Assembly: GCA_965226235.1 (NCBI GenBank) | Contig: OZ245335.1 | Location: 186,001 to 250,000, forward strand | Direction: 5' to 3' | Length of the DNA: 64,000 bases | Source: CAYFZO01 sp965226235 | GTDB lineage: Bacteria; Pseudomonadota; Gammaproteobacteria; Poriferisulfidales; Oxydemutatoraceae | In this document: positions 33,459 to 47,301 of the stretch, piece after piece | How positions within the stretch are numbered: position 1 is the stretch's first letter | Layout of the letters: each line of letters starts with the position of its first letter | Position numbers and translations under genes: made by a program | The notes under the pieces: generated by a model | Told to the model about the DNA's origin: nothing | The model's database searches: none | What the model saw: only the letters and a program-made list of their open reading frames with translations

Positions 33459-33483
33459 CAGGAGTTTTCCTGCAGAATATCTG
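33455..33483 (+). promoter_or_regulatory. Candidate promoter of the tRNA-tuf operon
   Basis: Perfect -35 TTGACA (33455-33460), 17-bp spacer and a weak -10 TATCTG (33478-33483), ending 5 bp before tRNA-Thr. The DNA between is GC-rich (CATCGGCC), as in stringently controlled stable-RNA promoters. The -35 overlaps the coaX stop. The poor -10 and the very short leader lower confidence. Confidence 0.45.
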
Positions 33484-33488
33484 CATCG

Positions 33489-33563
33489 GCCGGAGTAGCA
33501 CAATGGTAGTGCAGCGCATTTGTAATGCGAAGGTTGGGGGTTCAAGTCCTCTCTCCGGCACCA
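33489..33563 (+). tRNA. tRNA-Thr (anticodon UGU)
   Basis: 75 nt. Acceptor stem GCCGGAG/CTCCGGC, D-loop AGCACAATGGTAGT, anticodon stem-loop CGCA-TTTGTAA-TGCG with TGT, T-arm GGGGGTTCAAGTCCTCTC, discriminator A and encoded CCA. First of four tRNA genes before tuf, the E. coli thrU-tyrU-glyT-thrT order. Confidence 0.96.
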
Positions 33564-33573
33564 TATCATCAGG

Positions 33574-33890
33574 TCAAGCCTCCTGGTCATGTACCATGTT
33601 CTTGAGGCGGGAGCGATCGGAGGCCATCCCCAGGCTGGGTCGAGCGCGGGGGAGCTGGGTCGACTCCCCTTCGCGCCCGAGGTGACTGACCCGGCAAATG
33701 CTGTACCTGTCGGAGTACAGGGCGACGGGATGCCCATGCTGATTCAGATACGCCTGCAGGGGTTTCATGTAGGCCCGGGTGGCCTCGGCCGGGGTAAAAT
33801 GGCAGCGCCATCAGTTCTCTGGTGGCATCGTCGATGCAAATGCTCGCCCGACGCTTGCCTCGTTTGTCCCATATGTGGTGGCCCATACAC
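33574..33890 (-). pseudogene. Frameshifted transposase remnant (ISNCY-like) between two tRNA genes
   Basis: On the minus strand one frame reads RRASICIDDATRELMALPFYP and, after a one-base shift, another reads AYMKPLQAYLNQHGHPVALY then SDRYSICRVSHLG. Together they match the DDATxRLMxLxF ... YLxxHGxPVAxYSDxxSIFRV stretch of ISNCY-type transposase catalytic cores. There is no intact gene and no terminal repeats could be seen. It fills most of the 374-bp gap between tRNA-Thr and tRNA-Tyr. Confidence 0.7.
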
Positions 33891-33937
33891 AGTGTGTTTT
33901 TTTTCAAACAGTGCTACAATGTCTGGATTTTTACTTG

Positions 33938-34022
33938 GGAGGGGTACCCAAGCGGTCAACGGGGGCAGACTGTAAATCTGTTGGCTTTGCCTTCGTAGGT
34001 TCGAATCCTACCCCCTCCACCA
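33938..34022 (+). tRNA. tRNA-Tyr (anticodon GUA)
   Basis: 85 nt with a long variable arm. Acceptor GGAGGGG/CCCCTCC, anticodon loop CTGTAAA with GTA, T-arm TAGGTTCGAATCCTA, discriminator A and encoded CCA. A TACAAT -10-like hexamer at 33915-33920 upstream may give this and later genes their own promoter. Confidence 0.96.
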
Positions 34023-34108
34023 ATGACCATCTTGGCGGAGGGACAACCGGGAAAATGTTGAGCGGAAGTAAGATAAGCGGTCTGGCAGCCAGGCATGGTT
34101 TCTGGATC

Positions 34109-34182
<74 letters not shown>

Positions 34183-34207
34183 CCTGCTGGATGCGTGATA
34201 AAGCTTT

Positions 34208-34282
<75 letters not shown>

Positions 34283-34381
34283 CCGAGGTGCTCGCCGCCG
34301 ACCGTGAATACAAGATCAGGCGTGCTGGCACGGCTGTTTTACAACCGACAAGACTCACCCTAACTACATCGGAGAACCATC

Positions 34382-35572
34382 ATGGCCAAACAGAAATTTG
34401 AACGCACGAAACCACATATCAATGTGGGCACGATAGGGCACGTGGATCATGGCAAGACGACGCTGACCGCCGCCCTGACCAAAGTGATGTCGGAAATTCA
34501 AGGCGGTGAATTCAAGGCTTATGAGGACATCGATAATGCGCCGGAAGAGCGCGAGCGCGGGATTACCATCGCGACGGCTCACGTGGAGTACGAGTCGGAG
34601 AAACGCCACTATGCCCATGTGGATTGCCCGGGTCACGCCGACTACGTGAAGAACATGATCACCGGTGCGGCGCAGATGGATGGTGCGATACTGGTGGTGA
34701 GTGCGGCAGATGGTCCGATGCCGCAAACGCGGGAACATATACTGCTGGCCCGTCAGGTAGGCGTGCCCTATATGGTGGTGTACCTCAACAAGACAGACAT
34801 GGTCGATGATGCGGAGTTGATGGAACTGGTGGAGATGGAGGTGAGGGAACTGTTGACCAGTTACGAGTTTCCGGGAGATGAGACACCGATCATAGCGGGG
34901 TCGGCATTGAAGGCGTTGGAAGGGGATACTTCGGAGCAGGGGGTCGAGTCTATCAAGCGGCTGTTGTCGGAGATGGATCGATATATTCCGGAACCGGAAA
35001 GGGCGATCGATGGAGACTTCCTGATGCCGGTGGAAGATGTTTTTTCAATATCAGGTCGAGGTACCGTAGTTACGGGGAGGATCGAGCGGGGTGTGATCAA
35101 ACTGGGCGGAGAGGTCGAGATCGTGGGATTGCGGGACACGACGAAGACAACGTGCACGGGTGTGGAAATGTTCAGAAAGCTGCTTGACGAAGGACGCGCA
35201 GGAGACAATGTGGGCGTGTTGTTGCGCGGTACGAAGCGTGAGGAAGTGGAGCGTGGGCAGGTTTTGTGCAAGCCAGGTTCGATTACTCCACACACGAAGT
35301 TCGAGGCGGAGGTCTACATTCTGTCGAAAGATGAGGGAGGACGCCACACGCCCTTTTTCAAAGGCTATCGTCCGCAATTCTACTTTCGTACCACCGACGT
35401 TACGGGTTCGGTCGAGTTGCCGCCCGACGTCGAGATGGTCATGCCGGGGGACAACATCAAGATGGTGGTGACGCTGATTGCGCCGATCGCGATGGAAGAC
35501 GGCTTGCGCTTTGCTATTCGCGAAGGTGGCCGCACTGTGGGGGCAGGCGTCGTCGCGAAAGTCATTGAATAG
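34382..35572 (+). CDS. tuf: Elongation factor Tu
   Basis: 396-residue GTPase that carries aminoacyl-tRNA to the ribosome. GHVDHGKTT (P-loop) is at residues 19-27; DCPGHADYVKNM, NKTDM and the switch I RGITI follow, and three beta-barrel domains make the rest. ATG 34382 has a GGAG 6-9 nt upstream (CGGAGAACCATC). It is the tufB-type copy, next to the tRNA cluster and before tRNA-Trp and secE. The rpsL-rpsG-fusA-tufA operon that usually follows rpoC is not in this window. Confidence 0.98.
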   Translation: MAKQKFERTKPHINVGTIGHVDHGKTTLTAALTKVMSEIQGGEFKAYEDIDNAPEERERGITIATAHVEYESEKRHYAHVDCPGHADYVKNMITGAAQMDGAILVVSAADGPMPQTREHILLARQVGVPYMVVYLNKTDMVDDAELMELVEMEVRELLTSYEFPGDETPIIAGSALKALEGDTSEQGVESIKRLLSEMDRYIPEPERAIDGDFLMPVEDVFSISGRGTVVTGRIERGVIKLGGEVEIVGLRDTTKTTCTGVEMFRKLLDEGRAGDNVGVLLRGTKREEVERGQVLCKPGSITPHTKFEAEVYILSKDEGGRHTPFFKGYRPQFYFRTTDVTGSVELPPDVEMVMPGDNIKMVVTLIAPIAMEDGLRFAIREGGRTVGAGVVAKVIE

Positions 35573-35585
35573 GCAATCTATCAAC

Positions 35586-35661
<76 letters not shown>

Positions 35662-35707
35662 GATTTGACCCTGCGCGGTGGTTGCCGATACCACGCCGAG
35701 GTTGAAA

Positions 35708-36073
35708 ATGGCAAAAGCGACTGAAATTCCGATGACTAACGACAGGATCAGGCTGATCGTTGCCGGTGCCGTTTTGTTCTCGGCCTTCGTCGCTTTTTAC
35801 GTTCTTCCTGAAGCTTCATTTTTTTACCGGGTCCTCGGCGTAGTCAGCGGGTTTTTAGTGGCGGTCGGGATTTTCTTCAGCACTTCACAGGGCAAGGCGA
35901 CGAGTGCCTTCCTGGGTACCGCGCGCACCGAATTGCGCAAGATGGTGTGGCCAACCAGAACGGAGACGCTGCAAACAACCTTGATCGTATTCGTCGTGGT
36001 TATGATCGTGGCGGTATTCCTCTGGATGCTTGATCGGCTGCTTAGCTGGTTTATGCAGTGGTTAATCGGATAG
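35708..36073 (+). CDS. secE: Preprotein translocase subunit SecE
   Basis: 121 residues from ATG 35708 (GAGG 7 nt upstream). It clamps SecY in the inner-membrane SecYEG channel. Three membrane segments are visible (LIVAGAVLFSAFVAFYVL, YRVLGVVSGFLVAVGIFF and LIVFVVVMIVAVFLWML), as in enteric SecE, with the conserved amphipathic TELRKMVWPTRTETLQTT before the last. nusG starts 4 bp after its stop. Confidence 0.96.
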   Translation: MAKATEIPMTNDRIRLIVAGAVLFSAFVAFYVLPEASFFYRVLGVVSGFLVAVGIFFSTSQGKATSAFLGTARTELRKMVWPTRTETLQTTLIVFVVVMIVAVFLWMLDRLLSWFMQWLIG

Positions 36074-36077
36074 CGTC

Positions 36078-36611
36078 ATGTCTTTGGGGTGGTATGTCGT
36101 GTACGCGTATTCCGGCTGTGAAAAGCAAGTCATGGATTCGCTCAGGGAGCGTATAGAACGACAGAACATGCAAGACAAGTTCGGCAAGATTCTCGTGCCC
36201 ATGGAAGAAGTGGTAGAAATGCGCTCCGGTCAGAAGCGCCACAGCTCGAGAAAAATTTTCCCCGGATACGTATTGGTCGAGATGGAAATGAACGACGATA
36301 CCTGGCACCTGGTAAAAAGCGCGCCCAAAGTGCGCGGTTTTATCGGGGGTACCCAGGACAGGCCGGCACCCATCAGTGACAGCGAAGCGAATGAAATTCT
36401 CGACCGGATGAGGGAAGGTGCCGAGAAGCCCAAACCCAAGGTGTTGTTTGAGGTCGGCGAGGTCGTGCGGGTCACCGACGGGCCTTTCAACGAGTTCAAC
36501 GCGGTGGTTGAGGAAGTCAATTACGATAAGAACTCCTTGCGGGTATCGGTGCAGATTTTTGGCCGCTCGACACCGGTAGAGCTCGAGTTCGGACAGGTAG
36601 ACAAAAGCTGA
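36078..36611 (+). CDS. nusG: Transcription termination/antitermination factor NusG
   Basis: 177 residues. It binds the RNA polymerase clamp, reduces pausing and links polymerase to Rho or ribosomes. N-terminal WYVVYAYSGCEKQVMDSL and FPGYVLVEMEM begin the NGN domain, and GEVVRVTDGPFNEFNAVVEEV is the C-terminal KOW domain. secE-nusG then L11-L1-L10-L7/L12-rpoBC is the standard order. Confidence 0.97.
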   Translation: MSLGWYVVYAYSGCEKQVMDSLRERIERQNMQDKFGKILVPMEEVVEMRSGQKRHSSRKIFPGYVLVEMEMNDDTWHLVKSAPKVRGFIGGTQDRPAPISDSEANEILDRMREGAEKPKPKVLFEVGEVVRVTDGPFNEFNAVVEEVNYDKNSLRVSVQIFGRSTPVELEFGQVDKS

Positions 36612-36658
36612 ATTCCTTTCCGGGATTTGTTGCTAGAGAGCGGTAAGGAGCGTAAGTA

Positions 36659-37090
36659 ATGGAGAAAAAAACAACCGGCAGCGTGAAGTTGCAGGTGCCT
36701 GCCGGGAATGCAACCCCGAGTCCGCCGGTCGGTCCTGTTCTTGGCCAGCACGGGTTGAAGCTGATGGATTTTTGCAACGCGTTCAACGACCGGACCAAAG
36801 GGTTTGAAAAAGACATGCCATTGCCGGTAGTGATTACCATCTATGAAGACAAAAGCTTTGACTTTGTCATCAAAACGCCACCAGCCGCCGTACTGTTGAG
36901 AAAAGCTGCCGGCGTAGAGAAGGGCAGCGCCGAGCCGAACAAAATAAAAGTCGGAAAAGTTACGCGCGCGCAGCTCGAGGAAATCGCCCGGACGAAAGAG
37001 CCTGATCTGAACGCCGCAGACATGGATGCAGCCGTCAGAATTATCGCTGGTAGCGCCCGCAGCATGGGCATCGATGTAGAAGGAAACTGA
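36659..37090 (+). CDS. rplK: 50S ribosomal protein L11
   Basis: 143 residues. It forms the GTPase-associated centre with 23S rRNA and the L10 stalk. The N-terminal VKLQVPAGNATPSPPVGPVLGQHGL segment is diagnostic. GGAG precedes the ATG at a normal distance (AAGGAGCGTAAGTAATG). rplA starts 2 bp after the stop, so the two are coupled. Confidence 0.97.
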   Translation: MEKKTTGSVKLQVPAGNATPSPPVGPVLGQHGLKLMDFCNAFNDRTKGFEKDMPLPVVITIYEDKSFDFVIKTPPAAVLLRKAAGVEKGSAEPNKIKVGKVTRAQLEEIARTKEPDLNAADMDAAVRIIAGSARSMGIDVEGN

Positions 37091-37092
37091 GC

Positions 37093-37794
37093 GTGGCAAA
37101 GTTAACCAAAAGAAGCAAGGCAGCAGCCGAAAAAATCGGTGCGGACAAAAACAGGCTGTATGCGGCAAGCGAAGCTTTCAATCTGCTCAAGGAGTTGCCT
37201 GAGCTGAAATTCACGCAGTCGGTCGATGTCAGCATCAATCTGGGCATTGATCCGAAGAAAGGCGACCAAGTCGTGAGAGGTGCGTCGAATTTGCCGCATG
37301 GCCTGGGAAAGGAAGTACGCGTCGCGGTGTTCGCGCAGGGTGAGAAAGCCGAGGCCGCTGAAGAAGCCGGAGCCGATGCAGTGGGCATGGATGATCTTGT
37401 GGAAAAGGTGCGTGCAGGCGATTTTGACTTCGATGTGGTGATTGCCGCGCCTGACGCCATGCCGACGGTCGGCAAACTCGGCCAGTTGCTTGGTCCCAGG
37501 GGATTGATGCCTAATCCGAAAACCGGGACCGTGACTGATAATCTTGCGGCAGCGGTGAAAAACGCCAAGGCGGGTCAGGCGCGTTTCCGCGCTGACAAAA
37601 GTGGCATTGTACATTCTTCCATAGGACGCCTGGATTTTGACGCCGCCAGGTTGCAGGAGAACCTTGAAGCTTTGCTCTCGGAAATTCTCAAACTGAAACC
37701 TTCCTCGACCAAAGGCATTTATCTCAAGAATGTGACCGTATCTTCCACGATGGGACCAGGGTTGCGCATCGACTTCGGTGCGTTGAGCTTTTGA
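37093..37794 (+). CDS. rplA: 50S ribosomal protein L1
   Basis: 233 residues from GTG 37093. It forms the mobile L1 stalk and, in known cases, represses its own rplKA mRNA. The GPRGLMPNPKTGTVTD signature in the second domain and the VTVSSTMGPGLRID C-terminus are intact. Confidence 0.97.
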   Translation: MAKLTKRSKAAAEKIGADKNRLYAASEAFNLLKELPELKFTQSVDVSINLGIDPKKGDQVVRGASNLPHGLGKEVRVAVFAQGEKAEAAEEAGADAVGMDDLVEKVRAGDFDFDVVIAAPDAMPTVGKLGQLLGPRGLMPNPKTGTVTDNLAAAVKNAKAGQARFRADKSGIVHSSIGRLDFDAARLQENLEALLSEILKLKPSSTKGIYLKNVTVSSTMGPGLRIDFGALSF

Positions 37795-37901
37795 TGCATG
37801 AAAATTACAGCTACAGAGACTTCGACAGCAGCGCGACGGGTTTTTGGTCGCTGGTGGAGCAGTCCAATGCAAGGAAATTTTCTATTTCACGGGATTTTGA
37901 A
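37795..37901 (+). promoter_or_regulatory. rplJL leader, candidate L10 autoregulatory site
   Basis: The 107-bp leader between rplA and rplJ holds a hairpin with GCGAC (37833-37837) and GTCGC (37847-37851) and no gene. In related bacteria the L10-(L12)4 complex binds the rplJ leader and represses translation. The structural match was not tested beyond this stem. Confidence 0.35.
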
Positions 37902-38435
37902 ATGGCTTTGAATCTTGAAGCGAAGCAAGCGATCGTCTCGGATGTAAACGCGGTGGCCAAAAGCGCACATTCTGCCATTGCTGCTCACTATCACGGGCTG
38001 AATGTCGAGGAGATGACCGAGCTGCATAAGCTGGCGAGACAACACGATGTTTATTTGCGTGTGGTTAAAAATACGCTGGCAAAGCGTGCGGTTGAAAACA
38101 CCGATTTTGAATGCATGCAGCAAGGCCTCAGCGGCCCGTTGGTTCTGGCCTTTTCAAAAGACGATCCGGCAAGTGCTGCGAGGCTGTTCAAGGAATTTTC
38201 AGATACGCGTGAGGAAAAGGAAGTTGAAATCAAGATGGTTGCCATGGGAGGCAAGTTGCTCGACGCGTCGGCGTTTGAAAAACTCGCAAGCCTGCCTTCT
38301 TATGAAGTTGCGGTTTCGATGTTGATGGGGGTCATGCAGGCGCCGATGGCGAAGTTCCTAAGGACCCTGAAAGAGGTTCCTGCAAAATTTGTCCGTGTGG
38401 TTGTGGCGGTGAAAGACCACAAACGGTCTGTTTGA
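37902..38435 (+). CDS. rplJ: 50S ribosomal protein L10
   Basis: 177 residues from ATG 37902, where family homology begins (MALNLEAKQAIVSDV). The frame is open back to 37791, but that part is the leader. It anchors the L7/L12 dimers on the stalk base. YLRVVKNTLAKRAV and the C-terminal helix FVRVVVAVKDHKRS that binds L12 are present. Confidence 0.96.
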   Translation: MALNLEAKQAIVSDVNAVAKSAHSAIAAHYHGLNVEEMTELHKLARQHDVYLRVVKNTLAKRAVENTDFECMQQGLSGPLVLAFSKDDPASAARLFKEFSDTREEKEVEIKMVAMGGKLLDASAFEKLASLPSYEVAVSMLMGVMQAPMAKFLRTLKEVPAKFVRVVVAVKDHKRSV

Positions 38436-38468
38436 CCCGAAAGATTCAAAAAATATCAGGAGGCAATC

Positions 38469-38843
38469 ATGTCTGTAAATAAAGAAGAAATCCTGGAAGC
38501 AGTTTCCAGTATGTCGGTGATGGATCTGGTCGATCTCATTTCACTGATGGAAGAGAAATTCGGAGTCTCGGCAGCCGCGATTGCGGCCCCGGTAGCTGCA
38601 GCCGGCGGGGAAGCAACTCAGGAAGAAGAGAAGACCGCTTTCGACATCGTCATGAATTCTTTTGGCGATAACAAAGTTGCCGTTATCAAGGTGGTGCGTG
38701 CCATTACCGGCCTTGGGCTCAAGGAATCCAAAGACATGGTCGAAGGAGCACCGGTTACGGTCAAGGAAGGCGTTGCCAAAGAGCAGGCCGAGGAATTCAA
38801 GAAGCAACTTGAAGAAGCTGGAGCCAGTGTCGCGCTTGCATAG
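38469..38843 (+). CDS. rplL: 50S ribosomal protein L7/L12
   Basis: 124 residues, acidic. N-terminal dimerisation helices (ILEAVSSMSVMDLVDLISLMEEKFGV), an alanine-rich hinge (AAAIAAPVAAAGGEA) and the C-terminal factor-binding domain (KVAVIKVVRAITGLGLKESKDMVE). AGGAGG 7 nt before ATG 38469 is one of the strongest ribosome sites here, fitting the need for several copies per ribosome. Confidence 0.97.
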   Translation: MSVNKEEILEAVSSMSVMDLVDLISLMEEKFGVSAAAIAAPVAAAGGEATQEEEKTAFDIVMNSFGDNKVAVIKVVRAITGLGLKESKDMVEGAPVTVKEGVAKEQAEEFKKQLEEAGASVALA

Positions 38844-38941
38844 TCGGCGATGGCCTCAAACGATTACGGGAAGACGGCACGCGTTGTGCGGTCTGCGTCC
38901 TGGCGCATGCGCCGGAAACACGCTTTAACGGAGACCTGAGA

Positions 38942-43045
<4,104 letters not shown>

Positions 43046-43047
43046 AC

Positions 43048-46000
43048 ATGAAAACCTTGATGGACGCATTCAAGCGAGTGCAAACACAGAAAGGCGACTT
43101 CGATTTTCTAAAAATTGGCCTTGCGTCCCCAGACATTATCAGGTCGTGGTCGTATGGCGAGGTAAAAAAGCCGGAAACGATTAACTACCGCACTTTCAAG
43201 CCAGAGCGGGACGGGTTGTTCTGCGCCAAGATTTTTGGCCCGGTAAAAGACTATGAGTGTCTGTGCGGCAAGTACAAGCGGCTTCGTCATCAAGGCGTGG
43301 TTTGTGAAAAATGCGGCGTAGAAGTAACGGTTACCAAGTGCCGCCGTGAACGAATGGGACACATTGAACTGGCCAGCCCGGTCGCACATATCTGGTTTTT
43401 GAAATCCCTGCCGTCCCGTATCGGTTTGTTGCTGAACATTCTTTTGCGTGATATCGAAAGCATCCTGTATTTTGAAAGGTATGTGGTGGTCGATCCGGGG
43501 ATGACAGTGTTGGAAAAAGGTACCTTGCTGACAGAAGACGAATACCATCAGGCCTTTGAGGAATACGGCAATGATTTTGTCGCCAAGATGGGGGGTGAAG
43601 CCATCCTGGAATTGCTACAGGGACTGAACCTGGAAGAGGAAGTCGTCGGGTTGCACAAAGAAATTGGAAGCACCAAATCCGACATGAAGCTGAAGAAATT
43701 GAAAAAGCGGTTGAAGCTGGTCGAATCGTTTATCTATTCCGAGAACAAGCCTGAGTGGATGATTTTGAGGGTGTTGCCCGTCCTGCCGCCTGACTTGCGC
43801 CCGTTGGTACCCTTGGAAGGGGGTAGATTTACCACCTCCGATCTCAACGATCTGTACCGCAGGGTGATCAATCGCAACAACCGTTTGAAGCGCCTGATCG
43901 AACTGAATGCTCCAGAGATTATTTTATGCAACGAAAAAAGAATGCTTCAGGAAGCGGTCGATGCGTTGCTGGACAATGGTCGCCGTGGCCGGGTGATTAC
44001 CAGCACCAACAAGCGCCCATTGAAGTCGCTGGCCGACATGATCAAAGGAAAGCAGGGACGCTTTCGCCAGAATCTGCTGGGCAAGCGCGTGGACTATTCG
44101 GGCCGGTCGGTGATCGTGGTTGGTCCGACGTTAAAACTGCACCAGTGCGGGCTGCCCAAGAAAATGGCGCTTGAACTGTTCAAGCCTTTTGTTTTTGGCA
44201 AGCTACAATCGCGTGGGCTTTCTTCAACGATCAAATCTGCACGCAAACTGGTCGAAAACGAAGGTGCTGAAGTCTGGGACGCGCTCGCCGAAGTCATTCG
44301 TGAGCACCCGGTGCTGCTCAACCGGGCGCCGACTTTACACCGCCTGGGTATCCAGGCGTTCGAACCTTTGCTGATTGAAGGAAAGGCCATTCAGCTACAC
44401 CCGCTTGTGTGCGCCGCGTTTAACGCCGACTTTGACGGGGATCAGATGGCGGTACACATACCATTGTCTCTGGAGGCCCAGCTTGAAGCGCGCGGACTCA
44501 TGATGTCCTCCAACAATATCCTGTCGCCCGCCAATGGCAGCCCGATTATCGTGCCGTCGCAGGACATTGTTCTCGGGCTGTATTACATGACGCGAGAAAA
44601 TGTCAACGTGCAGGGCGAAGGCATGCAGTTTTCAGGTCATGAAGAACTCGAGCGTGCTTACAGTGCAGGTGCCGTTGCTTTACACGCCAAAGTAGGGCTC
44701 AGGCTGCCTCCCGAACGAGCCGATGATGAGAGCGGGATTGGGCGGCGCGTAGAAACTACCGTAGGGCGCGGTCTGCTTCTCAACATATTGCCTGACGGAC
44801 TGCCTTTCAAGGAAGTAAATCGCGTGTTGGACAAGCGCGCAATCTCGCACTTGATAGACATCAGCTACCGTAGCTGTGGCCTCAAGGATACGGTCGTTTT
44901 CGCTGATCGCCTGATGTACACCGGGTTCGCTTACGCGACGAAGTCGGGCGTGTCTTTCGGCGCCGACGACATGGTCATTCCAAAAAACAAAAAGAGCATC
45001 CTTCACGATGCCGAAGAGCAGGTCAAGCAGATCGAGAGCCAGTATTCATCGGGCCTTGTCACCGAAGGAGAACGGTACAACAAAGTTGTCGACATCTGGT
45101 CGCAAACCAGCGACCGGGTTGCAGAATCGATGATGCAGGAACTCAGCACCGAACAAGTCAAAGGCAGCAAGGGCAAGAAAGTGACCCAGGCCTCGTTTAA
45201 CCCGATATTCATGATGGCGGACTCGGGAGCGCGCGGCTCCGCAGCCCAGATACGGCAACTGGCAGGGATGCGTGGTTTGATGGCAAAGCCGGACGGCTCC
45301 ATCATCGAGACGCCGATCACGGCGAATTTCAGGGAAGGTCTGAACGTGTTGCAGTATTTTATTTCTACGCATGGCGCGCGAAAGGGTCTCGCCGATACTG
45401 CTTTGAAGACCGCCAACTCGGGCTATCTAACACGTCGCTTGGTCGATGCGACCCAGAGCATAGTGATTACCGAAGAAGACTGCGGCACCCAGAACGGCTT
45501 GTTGATGAAGCCGAATATCGAAGGGGGGGACATTGTCGAAACTCTCCAGGAACGCGTTCTGGGAAGGGTCACCATCGAGGACGTGTTCATCAAGGAAACC
45601 GGTGAACTACTTATAGCGACCGACTCCCTGATCGACGAGGCAACGGTCAAGCAAATGGAAATGCACGGGGTTGACCAGGTCAAGGTCCGTTCTCCCATCA
45701 CCTGTGAAACTTATAACGGTATTTGTGCCAGGTGTTACGGTCGGGATCTGGCGCGCGGCTACATGGTGAACATTGGCGAAGCGGTCGGTGTCATCGCTGC
45801 ACAGTCCATCGGTGAGCCAGGTACGCAGTTGACGATGCGTACCTTTCATATTGGTGGTGCCGCCAGCCGGTTTGCGGAGACGAATAGCATCATTGCCAAG
45901 TCAGGAGGGCACGTGCGCCTGCACGACGCGCGCCTGGTGAAGCGCGATCAGGATGTCTCCGTTGTAGTATCGCGCACGGGAGAGCTCAGCATCATCGATG

Positions 46001-47283
46001 TGCACGGGAATGAAAAAGAACGCTATAAATTGATTTATGGCGCACATCTTCTGGTCTCCCACGGTGACGAGGTCGAAAGAGGCAAGGTGATCGCGAACTG
46101 GGATCCTCACGCGCATCCTATCATTGCCGAGACTTCAGGAGTCGTTCGCTTGATCGACTTCAATGAAGGGGCGAATGTAAGCCAGCACAGCGACGAAATC
46201 ACCGGTCTCGGTTCATACGTAATACGCGGTGCCTCGGCGGGTGAGCCAACGCCGACGATCGAGCTGGTTGACAAGAAAGGCAGGCAACAGGTCATAAGCG
46301 GTCGCCCGGCGGTATACCGGCTTGGACCTGAGACCACCGTCAGGCTCAAGAGCGGCGACAAGGTTGAGGTCGGTGACGTGATTGCAAGTATTCCCCAGGC
46401 GTCCCTGAAGACACGGGATATTACCGGTGGCCTGCCACGTGTCGCTGATTTGTTCGAGGCGAAAAAACCAAAAGATCATGCGTTGCTTGCGGAAATTTCC
46501 GGAACGATCCGGTTTGGTGATGAGACCAAGGGCAAACAGCGTTTGGTTATCGATAGCAGCGAGGACCCGGGCAAATCGATTGAGCTTAAGATTCCAAAAT
46601 GGCGCCGTATTGATGTTCTCGAAGGCGAAAAAGTCGAGAAAGGGCAGGTGATTTCGGAAGGTGAGTTGAATCCCCATGATTTGCTGGCTTACAGAGGTGT
46701 CGAAGCGCTGGCAGAGTATCTGGTAAAGGAGATTCAGGATGTCTACCGCTTGCAGGGCGTTACGATCAATGACAAGCACATCGAAGTGATCGTACGCCAA
46801 ATGTTGAGAAAGGTCAGGGTCACCAAACCTGGCGACAGCAAGTTCCTCGTGGATGAGGAAGTCGATAAGGCAAAGATACTGAAAGAGAATCAACGCCTCG
46901 AGGACCAGCAAAAGGAGCCGATGGAATACGAGAATATATTGTTTGGCGTGAAAAAGACTTCTTTGATGACCGATTCATTCATCTCGGCAGCTTCCTTTCA
47001 GGAGACCACCAAGGTGCTGACCGAAGCGGCCGTGACAGGTAAGAGGGACGATTTATATGGGTTGAAGGAAAATGTAATTGTCGGGCGCCTGATCCCTGCA
47101 GGCACCGGGCGGGCTTACCGCGATTGCATGCCTAAACCAAGCGTCGAAGACAATGCCGATTCACTGGGAGAGGCTCTCTCGAAGGTCGAAGAGGATTCCT
47201 TGGAAGGCGACGCGGTAGCAGGCCCGATGACACCTCCCACAGAGGCGGTAAGGGAACCGGCGAGCGAACCGAAGGCCCAGTGA
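43048..47283 (+). CDS. rpoC: RNA polymerase beta' subunit
   Basis: 1411 residues. The catalytic metal loop NADFDGDQMAVH is intact. The N-terminal zinc ribbon (CLCGKYKRLRHQGVVCEKCGVEV) and the second zinc site (CGTQNG ... CETYNGICARCYG) are visible. The bridge helix and trigger loop region (GEPGTQLTMRTFHIGG) follow. The C-terminus ends in an acidic tail beyond GRAYRDCMP. No rpsL-rpsG-fusA follows; the next gene, hemJ, converges after 18 bp. Confidence 0.98.
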   Translation: MKTLMDAFKRVQTQKGDFDFLKIGLASPDIIRSWSYGEVKKPETINYRTFKPERDGLFCAKIFGPVKDYECLCGKYKRLRHQGVVCEKCGVEVTVTKCRRERMGHIELASPVAHIWFLKSLPSRIGLLLNILLRDIESILYFERYVVVDPGMTVLEKGTLLTEDEYHQAFEEYGNDFVAKMGGEAILELLQGLNLEEEVVGLHKEIGSTKSDMKLKKLKKRLKLVESFIYSENKPEWMILRVLPVLPPDLRPLVPLEGGRFTTSDLNDLYRRVINRNNRLKRLIELNAPEIILCNEKRMLQEAVDALLDNGRRGRVITSTNKRPLKSLADMIKGKQGRFRQNLLGKRVDYSGRSVIVVGPTLKLHQCGLPKKMALELFKPFVFGKLQSRGLSSTIKSARKLVENEGAEVWDALAEVIREHPVLLNRAPTLHRLGIQAFEPLLIEGKAIQLHPLVCAAFNADFDGDQMAVHIPLSLEAQLEARGLMMSSNNILSPANGSPIIVPSQDIVLGLYYMTRENVNVQGEGMQFSGHEELERAYSAGAVALHAKVGLRLPPERADDESGIGRRVETTVGRGLLLNILPDGLPFKEVNRVLDKRAISHLIDISYRSCGLKDTVVFADRLMYTGFAYATKSGVSFGADDMVIPKNKKSILHDAEEQVKQIESQYSSGLVTEGERYNKVVDIWSQTSDRVAESMMQELSTEQVKGSKGKKVTQASFNPIFMMADSGARGSAAQIRQLAGMRGLMAKPDGSIIETPITANFREGLNVLQYFISTHGARKGLADTALKTANSGYLTRRLVDATQSIVITEEDCGTQNGLLMKPNIEGGDIVETLQERVLGRVTIEDVFIKETGELLIATDSLIDEATVKQMEMHGVDQVKVRSPITCETYNGICARCYGRDLARGYMVNIGEAVGVIAAQSIGEPGTQLTMRTFHIGGAASRFAETNSIIAKSGGHVRLHDARLVKRDQDVSVVVSRTGELSIIDVHGNEKERYKLIYGAHLLVSHGDEVERGKVIANWDPHAHPIIAETSGVVRLIDFNEGANVSQHSDEITGLGSYVIRGASAGEPTPTIELVDKKGRQQVISGRPAVYRLGPETTVRLKSGDKVEVGDVIASIPQASLKTRDITGGLPRVADLFEAKKPKDHALLAEISGTIRFGDETKGKQRLVIDSSEDPGKSIELKIPKWRRIDVLEGEKVEKGQVISEGELNPHDLLAYRGVEALAEYLVKEIQDVYRLQGVTINDKHIEVIVRQMLRKVRVTKPGDSKFLVDEEVDKAKILKENQRLEDQQKEPMEYENILFGVKKTSLMTDSFISAASFQETTKVLTEAAVTGKRDDLYGLKENVIVGRLIPAGTGRAYRDCMPKPSVEDNADSLGEALSKVEEDSLEGDAVAGPMTPPTEAVREPASEPKAQ

Positions 47284-47301
47284 GTGGCGATCTGGTCTTG
47301 A

